From assembly GCA_964537285.1 (NCBI GenBank), contig CAZHZT010000050.1, positions 1 through 37,464 on the forward strand: 37,464 bases of DNA. Direction: 5' to 3'. The stretch is from CAZHZT01 sp964537285 (GTDB lineage Bacteria; Bacteroidota; Bacteroidia; Chitinophagales; Saprospiraceae). The translations under genes were made by a program, and so were the position numbers. Shown here one piece after another: positions 25,868 through 33,566 of this stretch; position 1 is the stretch's first letter; every line of letters begins with the position of its first letter. The notes under the pieces were generated by a model. The model made no database searches and was not told the DNA's origin. It was given only the letters and a program-made list of their open reading frames with translations.

Positions 25868-25956
25868 AATTATGCCGCCACGCGGCATAATTTTCCATAG
25901 AGGCATTCCGAAAGGGGATTTTGGCTTCGCCAAAATCCCCTTTCGGAATGCCTCTA
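25868..25956. repeat. Two adjacent palindromes related to copies A and B
   Basis: A perfect 11-bp stem (25868-25892, AATTATGCCGC and its complement) is followed by a perfect 28-bp stem at 25898-25956 with a TTC loop. The second shares ATTCCGAAAGGG and its complement with copy A and so belongs to the same family, with a changed tip (GGATTTTGGC). Confidence 0.8.
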
Positions 25957-26133
25957 AAAAGAATTTTCGCGCCGTAAACGCGTTCAAGAACCCAAATTCT
26001 AACGTTGGAAACAAAAGACAGAAAGAAAAACACTTTTTATATTATTTAAAATTAGACTTTCAATGAAAAAAATCATGATATTTTAACTTTCTTATATTTT
26101 ATTTTGCCGTATTGCAAGTTAACTTAAATAAAT

Positions 26134-27510
26134 ATGGCACTCTCCTTCCTCAATCGAGAACACTCCATTGCCAGGCCCGGCTACAACCGTTGGCTTGTTC
26201 CGCCTGCGGCCCTGGCAATCCACCTTTGCATAGGTCAGATCTATGCCTACAGCGTTTTCAACCGGCCCATGACGCGCATCTTAGGCATCACCGAACCCAC
26301 TTCCGAGGATTGGGAGCTGACCACCCTCGGATGGATCTTCTCTATCGCACTATTTACCCTGGGGGCCTCTGCAGCTCTCTTTGGAAAATGGCTGGAGCGG
26401 GTAGGTCCGCGGAAAGCCATGTTTGCAGCAGCATTATGCTTCTCCGGAGGCTTTTTTATTGCAGCCCTGGGCATTCATTTTCACCAAATTGCGCTTGTAT
26501 ATCTCGGGCACGGCCTCATTGGCGGCATCGGCCTGGGGCTAGGATATATATCGCCCGTTTCTACCCTGATAAAATGGTTTCCCGACCGGCCGGGGATGGC
26601 AACAGGCATGGCCATTATGGGCTTTGGTGGCGGCGCCATGATTGCCTCCCCCCTTTCCGTCTCGCTCATGGATTTTTTTAAATCTACCACTTCGACAGGT
26701 GTAGGCGAAACATTTTTGGTGATGGGGGCACTTTATTTCCTTTTCATGCTGTTTGGCGTTTTTACGGTGCGCATTCCTCCTGAAGGCTGGAAGCCAGAGG
26801 GCTGGACGCCTCCGGTTTCCAAAACAGGTAAAACACTGGTACAGGCACAGGTAGATGCGGATACGGCTATCCGCACGCCTCAATTCTATTTATTGTTTGG
26901 AGTGCTTATGCTTAATGTAACGGCAGGTATAGGTGTACTAGGGCAGGCATCGGTAATGATCCAGGAGATGTTTTCGGTGGAATCTGTGGGGGAAAAGCTG
27001 GCGGTGAGCGCAATAGCTGCCGGAGGTTTTGTAGGGCTTTTGAGTTTGTTCAATATGATCGGCCGCTTTTCCTGGTCGTCCTTATCGGATATTATCGGGC
27101 GTAAGAACACCTACCACGTTTTTTTCTTGTTGGGAGCTGTGCTTTATGTAGCTATTCCATCGATTGGGGCATCGGGAAGCATTGTATTTTTTGTGCTTTG
27201 CTTCGGCTTGATGATTAGCATGTATGGGGGTGGTTTTGCGACGATTCCTGCTTATTTGCGCGATATGTTTGGTACCATGCAGGTGGGGGCTATTCATGGC
27301 CGACTTTTATTGGCCTGGTCGCTGGCGGCTATTTTTGGGCCGGTTTTGATTAATTACATTCGGGCATATCAGATTGATACTTTGGGTGTTGCTCCGGCGC
27401 AGGCTTATTCGGTTACGATGTATATCATGGCGGGATTATTATTGATTGGCTTCGTTTGCAATGTCTTGGTGAAGCCTGTTGACCAAAAATATTTTTATAA
27501 AAATGACTGA
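26134..27510 (+). CDS. OFA-family MFS transporter (oxalate/formate antiporter family)
   Basis: The 458-residue inner-membrane protein has twelve likely membrane segments. It begins with the OFA pattern RWLVPPAALAIHLCIGQIYAYSVFN near residue 19-43, followed by a typical MFS loop (GKWLERVGPRKAM). The central loop at about 215-245 is long and hydrophilic. Family members exchange or take up small carboxylates such as oxalate, formate or pyruvate; the substrate cannot be told here. A 40-residue membrane protein overlaps its end, an arrangement known for this family. Its G+C content and codon use are higher than those of the cas genes. Confidence 0.88.
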   Translation: MALSFLNREHSIARPGYNRWLVPPAALAIHLCIGQIYAYSVFNRPMTRILGITEPTSEDWELTTLGWIFSIALFTLGASAALFGKWLERVGPRKAMFAAALCFSGGFFIAALGIHFHQIALVYLGHGLIGGIGLGLGYISPVSTLIKWFPDRPGMATGMAIMGFGGGAMIASPLSVSLMDFFKSTTSTGVGETFLVMGALYFLFMLFGVFTVRIPPEGWKPEGWTPPVSKTGKTLVQAQVDADTAIRTPQFYLLFGVLMLNVTAGIGVLGQASVMIQEMFSVESVGEKLAVSAIAAGGFVGLLSLFNMIGRFSWSSLSDIIGRKNTYHVFFLLGAVLYVAIPSIGASGSIVFFVLCFGLMISMYGGGFATIPAYLRDMFGTMQVGAIHGRLLLAWSLAAIFGPVLINYIRAYQIDTLGVAPAQAYSVTMYIMAGLLLIGFVCNVLVKPVDQKYFYKND

Positions 27511-27625
27511 TAACAATAAAAAGAGCCGCTTTGTTACGGTGGCATTGGCTTGGTTGTTTGTGGGCTTGCCTTTGCTTTGGGGCGTTGCGCAGACGATTGT
27601 TAAGTCGCTGGCGTTGTTCCAATAA
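27503..27625 (+). CDS. Small membrane partner of the OFA transporter
   Basis: An ATG at 27503 overlaps the end of the transporter gene by 8 nt and opens a frame of 40 residues with one membrane helix (VALAWLFVGLPLLWGVAQTI), a charged N-terminus (MTDNNKKSR) and the tail KSLALFQ. The pattern ALAWLxVGxPLxxGVxQTxxKxxALF matches the small subunit found next to OFA-type transporters in many bacteria. The protein is short, but the overlap and the pattern make it very likely real. Confidence 0.75.
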   Translation: MTDNNKKSRFVTVALAWLFVGLPLLWGVAQTIVKSLALFQ

Positions 27626-28051
27626 ACTCTAAAACCTGTGGCTGGCGCCGACAGGCTAAGGTATGTCGCTGCTAGCACAGCTTTTTGAGGAGAACGGAGC
27701 CGCTCTCTAAACGAAACTTCCTTTCCGAGGCAAAGAGCTTTTTTTGGGGCAGCTTCGAAGAGGATAAATCATTTTGCATTTGCACGCTTAAACTTCCATC
27801 CAAATTCAGAAATTTATTAGAAATAAAAATGGATTTTATCTTTAAAAAGCATTAACTTGATAGAAGTTTCTGGTACTTGAAATTCTAAGTTCTTCGTGGT
27901 GATTTTTTTAACCACGACTCTTAATTTACCCTGTAACAAAATAGCTTTTTCACCGCAGAGAACGCGGCGTTTCGCAGAGTTTGATTGCTCGCTGAACTAT
28001 GAACTGCAGTGGAGTCCATAACTTTTGTAAATCAGTTAAACCTACCTAATT
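27626..28051. other. Intergenic region without a gene
   Basis: I see no coding region. CCTGT and ACAGG near 27638-27656 could form a weak hairpin after the transporter pair. A/T-rich sequence follows. The phrase TTCACCGCAGAGAACGCGG near 27949 resembles debris of a dispersed repeat. No convincing -33/-7 pair is visible before the NmrA-type gene. Confidence 0.45.
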
Positions 28052-28957
28052 ATGAAAAATATATTAATCGCAGGAGCTACCGGTCATTTAGGGCCATTTT
28101 TGGTAAAAGAGCTTATTGACCAAGGTAAAAATGTATATGCCTTAATCCGGCCGGAAAGCATGTCCAATCCTGAAAAAATAAATCCTTTAAAAGCTCAGGG
28201 CGCACATTTGGTTGAAGGCGACATCAATGACCAGGCAAGCCTGGATAAAGCTTGCCAAAACATGGACGTGGTTATCTCGGCCTTAGGTGGAGGCCAATTG
28301 ATGCAGCAAACCAATTTGTTAGATGCTGCTTTAAAAGCGGGTGTGAAGCGCTTCATTCCTTCCGAATTTGGTGTGGATCCTCATGTCTCGGGCCCGGGCG
28401 TGTGCGACTTGTTTGACGCCAAGACAGCAATTCAAAACATGATCAAACAATCCGGAATCGATTATACGATGATCTATACCAATGGATTCATGGAATTCTG
28501 GGGCAGTGGCCTGGGACAGTTAGGGAACAACCCTTCGGGCGGAGAAGTGCAAATATTTGGTGATGGGAACGTAAAAGCTTCTATGGTTTCCTTACCCGAC
28601 ATTGCTCGTTTCACCGCAGCCATCATTGATGATCCGGGTATGGCCAACAAAGAAGTGCGTATTACAGCCAATGAAATGACGCAGGAGGAATTGATCCAGA
28701 CCTGGGAAAACCTTAGTGGTGCAGCGATTAAACGCAACCCGGTTGCGGCTGGTGATTTACAGCAGGTCATCGACAATTCTACCGCTCCGGAAGCGATGAT
28801 GACGCGTATTTTCACGCAACTGCATAAGTCTGTTTGGATTAACGGCGATACGGTACATCCAAGAGCAGAAACCGTAGAGGCTACGCAAGCTTATCCGCAT
28901 ATTCCTGTAATGTCTACGGAAGATTTCTTTAAGGGGATGATGAACACGCGTTCTTAG
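28052..28957 (+). CDS. NmrA/isoflavone-reductase-like NAD(P)-binding protein
   Basis: The 301-residue protein is an atypical short-chain dehydrogenase. It has the dinucleotide-binding motif GATGHLG (residues 8-14), a second-strand Arg (ALIRPES) that favours NADP(H), SALGGG near 70-75, and PSEFGVD near 108-114, which is characteristic of isoflavone- and phenylcoumaran-reductase-like proteins. A lysine in FDAKTAIQ is placed where that subgroup has its catalytic Lys. Some relatives are redox sensors without catalysis, so the function stays open. It stands alone and is followed by a terminator shared with the convergent gene. Confidence 0.82.
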   Translation: MKNILIAGATGHLGPFLVKELIDQGKNVYALIRPESMSNPEKINPLKAQGAHLVEGDINDQASLDKACQNMDVVISALGGGQLMQQTNLLDAALKAGVKRFIPSEFGVDPHVSGPGVCDLFDAKTAIQNMIKQSGIDYTMIYTNGFMEFWGSGLGQLGNNPSGGEVQIFGDGNVKASMVSLPDIARFTAAIIDDPGMANKEVRITANEMTQEELIQTWENLSGAAIKRNPVAAGDLQQVIDNSTAPEAMMTRIFTQLHKSVWINGDTVHPRAETVEATQAYPHIPVMSTEDFFKGMMNTRS

Positions 28958-28980
28958 ATAAACCAGATAAGAGAAGCTTC

Positions 28981-29008
28981 CGCTAGACAAATATTAGCGC
29001 GTTTTTTT
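28981..29008 (+). terminator. Terminator after the NmrA-like gene
   Basis: CGCTA and TAGCG form a 5-bp stem with a 9-nt loop, followed by CGTTTTTTT. It lies 23 bp after the stop codon. Confidence 0.5.
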
Positions 29009-29064
29009 AATTTTCTCGTTCTTTGACAAACTGAAAACGACTTTGGTTTCCGAACACTGTTTTC

Positions 29065-32000
29065 TTATTTAAACACCAAAAACGAATTCTCCGCCTCAAT
29101 GATCTGAGTCATAAAGGCTTTAAAATCGGGAAATGATTTGGCGGGGATATTCTGAATATTGGGATCATAGATCCGTACAACTCTTAGTTTTTGATCATCG
29201 ATCTTTTCGAACTCCAATTTGTATGTGCTCCCCATGAATTCCAGTTCAACATTGGCGGGAATCTCGGCAAAAGTATATTTTTCAGGTAGCTCAACAAGCA
29301 TACTCTCTACATATCTGTCGGTACCTTCATAAGAATTAAAATCAAAATCGTAGCGGCGTTCTCCTTCAACTTCTAAAGCATTCATTTTGGCCAATATATC
29401 AGCGAACGGAATTCTTAGAGAGCGAAAAGACCCTACTTTCATAACTTCCGAACTCACAACGAAGTCGTATGAGTAAACCGCAGTATCCTGACGCGGCATG
29501 AGCCGCTCAAATTCAAAGCGATTTATGGTTACCGAAGAATTGTAAGCGACTGCAATTCTCTGTTTCAGTTCTTCTTTCTGATCTTTTTCATCTAAATAAT
29601 AGTATGAACTGCAAGCACTCGCAGCCTCTGCTCCTGTTCGAATACTCTTCACATTTTTTGTGAAGCTATGATCCTCATTTATAGTAACCATTGACTCCCG
29701 GAATACGTGGCTTTCATACCCGGGATTAAATTGCAAATGTTCAAGAGAAACATCTTCCGGGATGTCGCCATTAAAAATCTCCAGGATAGCGGCTCCTCGA
29801 TGATATCGATTCAAATAACCGAAAGGTAAATCCGGCTCCGTTAATTCCAGATACCTGGGGCCATCGTTCAGCTCGACCTTAACGATGCAATGATTGAAAT
29901 TCAGGGAAGGAAGTACGACACTTTTCCGACCGTTATTAACCGTATTGATCAGCACGAGGTTTACGTCCAGACCAGCTGTTCTGGCCAGAGAAGCATATAA
30001 AGTGGATACATCCTTGCAATCGCCCAGCCGAGAATGATAAATATCCGAGGCACGCTGAGGCACATAGCCACTTTGCCGAAAATCAATAGAGCTGTATTGA
30101 ATATTTTTACACACAAACTCATAAATCATACGGGCTTTTTCTTCCTCGGTATACTCCTGCCCTTGAAATATTTGATCAACGAGCTGCTCAATCGTAAAAT
30201 CAGGCTGCGCCTGATGACTTGTCAAATCACTATACCATTGAACAATATCTTTCCATTCATAATCCAGGCTCAGGTGCAAGCGTTTGGCAATATCATTATA
30301 GGGAGGAACAACTGCTTCTTCTTTTAACATTTCAGGCTTTAGAGCAACCCATTGGTAATGCTTAAACCCTTCAACGGGCGTCACCTCGGGTTCTAGCCGG
30401 GCATTAATCAAGCGTTCTTTGAATTCCAGCCCATCTTCTACAAAAAGATCGTATTGGATCTTGTATACAGGGCTGTAACCATTAAAACTGTAATTATCGC
30501 TTACAAATAAAGTCGATTTCCCTCCGTTTACTTGCTTATCCGTAACCGAAACGTAAATATAATCGCCTACTTCCAGATTGGTAAAAACCACTTCGTAACC
30601 ATTTCGTTCGGCGTAGAGTTTGGTGCCGTCTTTCTTGATGGTTTTTGCTTCAACAATTTGGACATCCCTGAAGTAGCCCGGCGTAAAATCGAGGCGCTGC
30701 CAGGCTTCAATCGCACTTTCGTCGTTCATTCTAAGAATATAACTATAAGCAATGCCTGTAGCCTTTGACTTATAAAGAATCATGGCTCGTTGATCAATAA
30801 CTATATCGTAAGATTTTTTCTTTTCAGGTTCAAATTCGGCTTCGTAAGTTGCTATAACTTCCTGTGGGTCAATCTCAGGAAGCAGGTCCATGCCTACAGT
30901 CAAACCTTTAAACTCCCGGATGCGCTCGTTATTTTCAAATGAAAACGGAAAATAGCGCAAAGCTTCTTCAGTATAGAAAAGTGCTTTTTCATCATTGCCT
31001 GTATACTTGTAAAGCATGCCCAGGTCAGCAAGTGTTTGATGATCAGAAGGGCGATTTTCAATTATGCGCTCGCAGACTTCGATGGCTTCCTTGAACTTCG
31101 TTTGCCGGGAAAGATAATTTACCAACACTCTTTCAGTACTCATATCCATCCCCACCAGCTCGATATTGCGTTTTTGAAGCCCGGTGGCTTTATCGATTTT
31201 GCCTTCCGCAATATAATTGGATGCCAGTTCATTCAGGACATTGTAGTCATAGGAGGACTCCAGGAAGGTTTCCAGGATCTTATTCGCTTTAACGGGGTTC
31301 GAAAAATACCTTTTCTCTATATCATATTTAAGTTGTATTGCATCTAAGCTTTGAGGATAATTACGGTAGAATTTATCCGTCAAGGAAAGAACATTTTCCA
31401 GATCTTCATCCAGGGCAGCTAATTGAATTTTAAATCGGATATTATTCTCCTTATTATCGTATAGCGAAAAATACTGTTCAATTAGCTCCTTTGTTTTCTC
31501 TTTGTCTCCCTGATCATAATGTTCGCTGATTTCATTTGAAAGCACATCGTGATCATTGGGGAATGCTTCTTTAAAAAGGTCGTAATATTTATTTTGATTC
31601 GTAGTATTGCCCGCTAATTCGGAGAAAAGCACCATGCGCCTCAGCACTAAATAATTCTTAGGCATTTGCTCATAAAGATCGTTAAGGATTTTTTCGGCCT
31701 TATCTAGTTCATGCGCACGCGCATAAGCCTTGTGGAGCAATAGCTCGTAGATAAATTTATCCGGATTTTCCTTAACTTTCTTTTTCAGTCCTTCTAAAGC
31801 AAAATTAGGAAGGCGCTCAGCGGTTTTCTTACTAACCTGATAGGGTTGAGCAGTTGTAGCCACCTTAAAATCCAGGGGAGCATGGTCTAAATCCGTGAAT
31901 CGGAGGGTGAAGTTTGCAGATGGCTCCTGATAATCTCCTAATTGCACCAGAATGCGATTGTAGCCCTTATTCAGAGCGCATTTGAACTGAAAGTAGTCCA

Positions 32001-32823
32001 TTTCCGTTTTCATGTATCTCGGCTGGGTATATAACAGCTCATCGTTCAACCACACCTTAAGCGAACCCGTATATCCGAACTTCAGCAATACGTCCTGTTC
32101 TCTATCTGACTCGACAAAAGTCTGAGCGTAGATTAAGGAGTTATCCGCCAGGAAGTGCTGCCTTTCAAAGAAGTATCCATCATTATTCTTCATAGGCGGC
32201 ACAAACCAGGACACCACTGCTCCGTACTTGGAAGTAAAGCTAGCTTCCGGTTCAGGGTGGGCAAGCACTCCAAAATCCTTATTGTATCCTCCATTGACAA
32301 CATTATCAAAAGGTCCCACTACCTGCCAGTCATCAACCGCGATAATTCGCTCAAAGTACCGTTTTTTGTCTTTATTGTCTGCTCGTCCTAAGGCATCTAT
32401 GCCCAACCAGTATTGAACGGCTGCATCGAGTTTACCAAGTACACGCGGATCTTTCTGGACCTTTTTCAGCAGATCAAGCTGAAAAGGCTCTTTACGGAAG
32501 CCTTGCCCGATTACGGCATTCTCAAACCACAAGGCAAAGAGTATTGGCATAGGGTCACTCGAATTGGCATAAAATCTTTGAAAGTATTCGGAGCCGGCTT
32601 CATCTTTTCCAAGGTGATTATTAAGTAGTGTAAGCATTAACAATGCTGGTTCTTCGGTACTTTTTTCTTTAGTAGCTGCCTCAAAAAACGGAATCGCTTC
32701 AAATAGAAGCCCATTATTCAAGGCTTGCAAACCTTTTTGATAACTATTTTGTGCCTGAACAGATAAAGAGAGGAGAAAAAGTAAACTGAAAAGAGTAGTT
32801 GATAACAAATACTTTGTGTTCAT
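29065..32823 (-). CDS. Large periplasmic TPR, DUF3857 and transglutaminase-like protein
   Basis: The 1252-residue protein has a signal peptide ending in VQAQ (residues 1-25) and an N-terminal TPR-like part. A beta-rich module follows at about 160-330, more TPRs at about 350-640, a DUF3857 domain at about 665-830, and a transglutaminase-like domain with Cys (GDCKD, near 936), His (NHCIV, near 977) and Asp (TEPDLPFG, near 998). A beta-rich C-terminal part ends the protein. The triad is complete, so catalysis is possible. DUF3857-transglutaminase proteins are frequent in Bacteroidota; some are linked to envelope or polysaccharide functions, but none can be assigned here. Its promoter region contains a palindromic element 31 bp before the start. 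Confidence 0.85.
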   Translation of the reverse strand: MNTKYLLSTTLFSLLFLLSLSVQAQNSYQKGLQALNNGLLFEAIPFFEAATKEKSTEEPALLMLTLLNNHLGKDEAGSEYFQRFYANSSDPMPILFALWFENAVIGQGFRKEPFQLDLLKKVQKDPRVLGKLDAAVQYWLGIDALGRADNKDKKRYFERIIAVDDWQVVGPFDNVVNGGYNKDFGVLAHPEPEASFTSKYGAVVSWFVPPMKNNDGYFFERQHFLADNSLIYAQTFVESDREQDVLLKFGYTGSLKVWLNDELLYTQPRYMKTEMDYFQFKCALNKGYNRILVQLGDYQEPSANFTLRFTDLDHAPLDFKVATTAQPYQVSKKTAERLPNFALEGLKKKVKENPDKFIYELLLHKAYARAHELDKAEKILNDLYEQMPKNYLVLRRMVLFSELAGNTTNQNKYYDLFKEAFPNDHDVLSNEISEHYDQGDKEKTKELIEQYFSLYDNKENNIRFKIQLAALDEDLENVLSLTDKFYRNYPQSLDAIQLKYDIEKRYFSNPVKANKILETFLESSYDYNVLNELASNYIAEGKIDKATGLQKRNIELVGMDMSTERVLVNYLSRQTKFKEAIEVCERIIENRPSDHQTLADLGMLYKYTGNDEKALFYTEEALRYFPFSFENNERIREFKGLTVGMDLLPEIDPQEVIATYEAEFEPEKKKSYDIVIDQRAMILYKSKATGIAYSYILRMNDESAIEAWQRLDFTPGYFRDVQIVEAKTIKKDGTKLYAERNGYEVVFTNLEVGDYIYVSVTDKQVNGGKSTLFVSDNYSFNGYSPVYKIQYDLFVEDGLEFKERLINARLEPEVTPVEGFKHYQWVALKPEMLKEEAVVPPYNDIAKRLHLSLDYEWKDIVQWYSDLTSHQAQPDFTIEQLVDQIFQGQEYTEEEKARMIYEFVCKNIQYSSIDFRQSGYVPQRASDIYHSRLGDCKDVSTLYASLARTAGLDVNLVLINTVNNGRKSVVLPSLNFNHCIVKVELNDGPRYLELTEPDLPFGYLNRYHRGAAILEIFNGDIPEDVSLEHLQFNPGYESHVFRESMVTINEDHSFTKNVKSIRTGAEAASACSSYYYLDEKDQKEELKQRIAVAYNSSVTINRFEFERLMPRQDTAVYSYDFVVSSEVMKVGSFRSLRIPFADILAKMNALEVEGERRYDFDFNSYEGTDRYVESMLVELPEKYTFAEIPANVELEFMGSTYKLEFEKIDDQKLRVVRIYDPNIQNIPAKSFPDFKAFMTQIIEAENSFLVFK

Positions 32824-32846
32824 TTATGGATTTTTTTTGATTGAGA

Positions 32847-32972
32847 AAAAATGGGACTCTAGATGATTTCATTTGGTCTAAATTAATTTGTAAAGTCCTT
32901 AAAGCAGGCCGTTAGGCCTGCTTGTTGTTCTTAAAACGTTTACCAAATGAAATCATCTAGAACGAAAAATGG
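32847..32972. mobile_element. 110-bp palindromic MITE-like element, complete copy
   Basis: The arms TCTAGATGATTTCATTTGG and its complement enclose A/T-rich sequence and an inner hairpin AAGCAGGCC-GTTA-GGCCTGCTT. AAAAATGG occurs at 32847-32854 and 32965-32972, which suggests an 8-bp target duplication around 32855-32964. The right half of a second copy forms the first 52 bases of the window. Confidence 0.82.
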
Positions 32973-32988
32973 CATAGCCCTCGTAAAA

Positions 32989-33115
32989 GATTTTTTTGTT
33001 CTTTGACAAATTGTGTGGAACTTCAAAATGATAACCCTTGAATGCCCTTGTGGCTGAAAGGATGATCATTTTGAAGTTCCATTATCCACAATTTATGTCA
33101 AAGAACTGATTTTTT
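32989..33115. mobile_element. Second copy of the GTTCTTTGACA palindromic MITE, inverted
   Basis: The element at 32997-33107 is close to identical to the reverse complement of the copy at 9518-9628, with a few small differences. GATTTTTT at 32989-32996 and 33108-33115 is the probable 8-bp target duplication. It lies 24 bp after another palindromic element, so two elements have inserted next to each other. Confidence 0.85.
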
Positions 33116-33304
33116 ATTGGCCATATCCTGAAATATGTGATAAATAGACAAAATGAAATGCATTCCATTGCCCCGTTTTCAAAAGTCAAATATAATTTTT
33201 TGGGGAATGTTTTTACTACAAAGTTTGAAGAAAAAAATCCCTTCGTTCAAAATATTCATTAACTTATGTTCCAGAGTATTAAATACAGTGTCACCTAAGC
33301 AAGA

Positions 33305-33451
33305 ATCACAGATTACGCAGATAACGCAGATGAGGTTGGAGCTACGCTCCAACGAGATAATTAAAGCGTGTTGGCCAAAGGCCAACTAAAGTTTTCAATC
33401 ACCTTGGAGCGCAGCTCCAACTTCATCTGCGCCACCTGCGTAATCTGTGAT
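33305..33451. repeat. 147-bp inverted repeat with ATCACAGATTACGCAG ends
   Basis: The ends are perfect 16-bp inverted repeats. Further inside, GATGAGGTTGGAGC pairs with GCTCCAACTTCATC with small changes, and the centre contains GTTGGCC-AAA-GGCCAAC. No target duplication is obvious. It is the third palindromic family in this 0.7-kb gap. Confidence 0.78.
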
Positions 33452-33491
33452 CAAAATATTATTTTACACAAGCAATCTATTTAGTATAATT

Positions 33492-33524
33492 TTTGCCCAT
33501 AGCAAAAAAAAATATATACTTTCG
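33492..33524 (+). promoter_or_regulatory. Candidate promoter of the M36 protease gene
   Basis: TTTG (33492-33495) is followed after 21 nt by TACTTTCG (33517-33524), one base off the -7 consensus. Transcription would begin near 33531, about 35 bp before the preferred start codon. Confidence 0.5.
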
Positions 33525-33566
33525 TTTCGATATATTTCAAATAACTAAATTGTGCAATTCATAGAA

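Larger units (their letters stand above)
25567..26133. other. Intergenic region filled with palindromes
   Basis: No gene is supported; the frames that are open here run through inverted repeats and have no family resemblance. The region contains element copy B (25628-25755), a perfect 11-bp stem at 25868-25892, a 28-bp stem at 25898-25956, and an A/T-rich stretch before the MFS gene. The promoter of that gene is not clear. Confidence 0.7.

Noticed and set aside
25637..26066. Frames of 64-125 codons on both strands between the lipoprotein and MFS genes
   Set aside because: They run through long palindromes, so both strands encode similar strings, and they have no plausible start region or family.
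26112..26681. A 189-codon frame overlapping the start of the MFS gene
   Set aside because: The MFS frame is clearly coding; the other frame is a GC-rich shadow with a non-protein-like composition.
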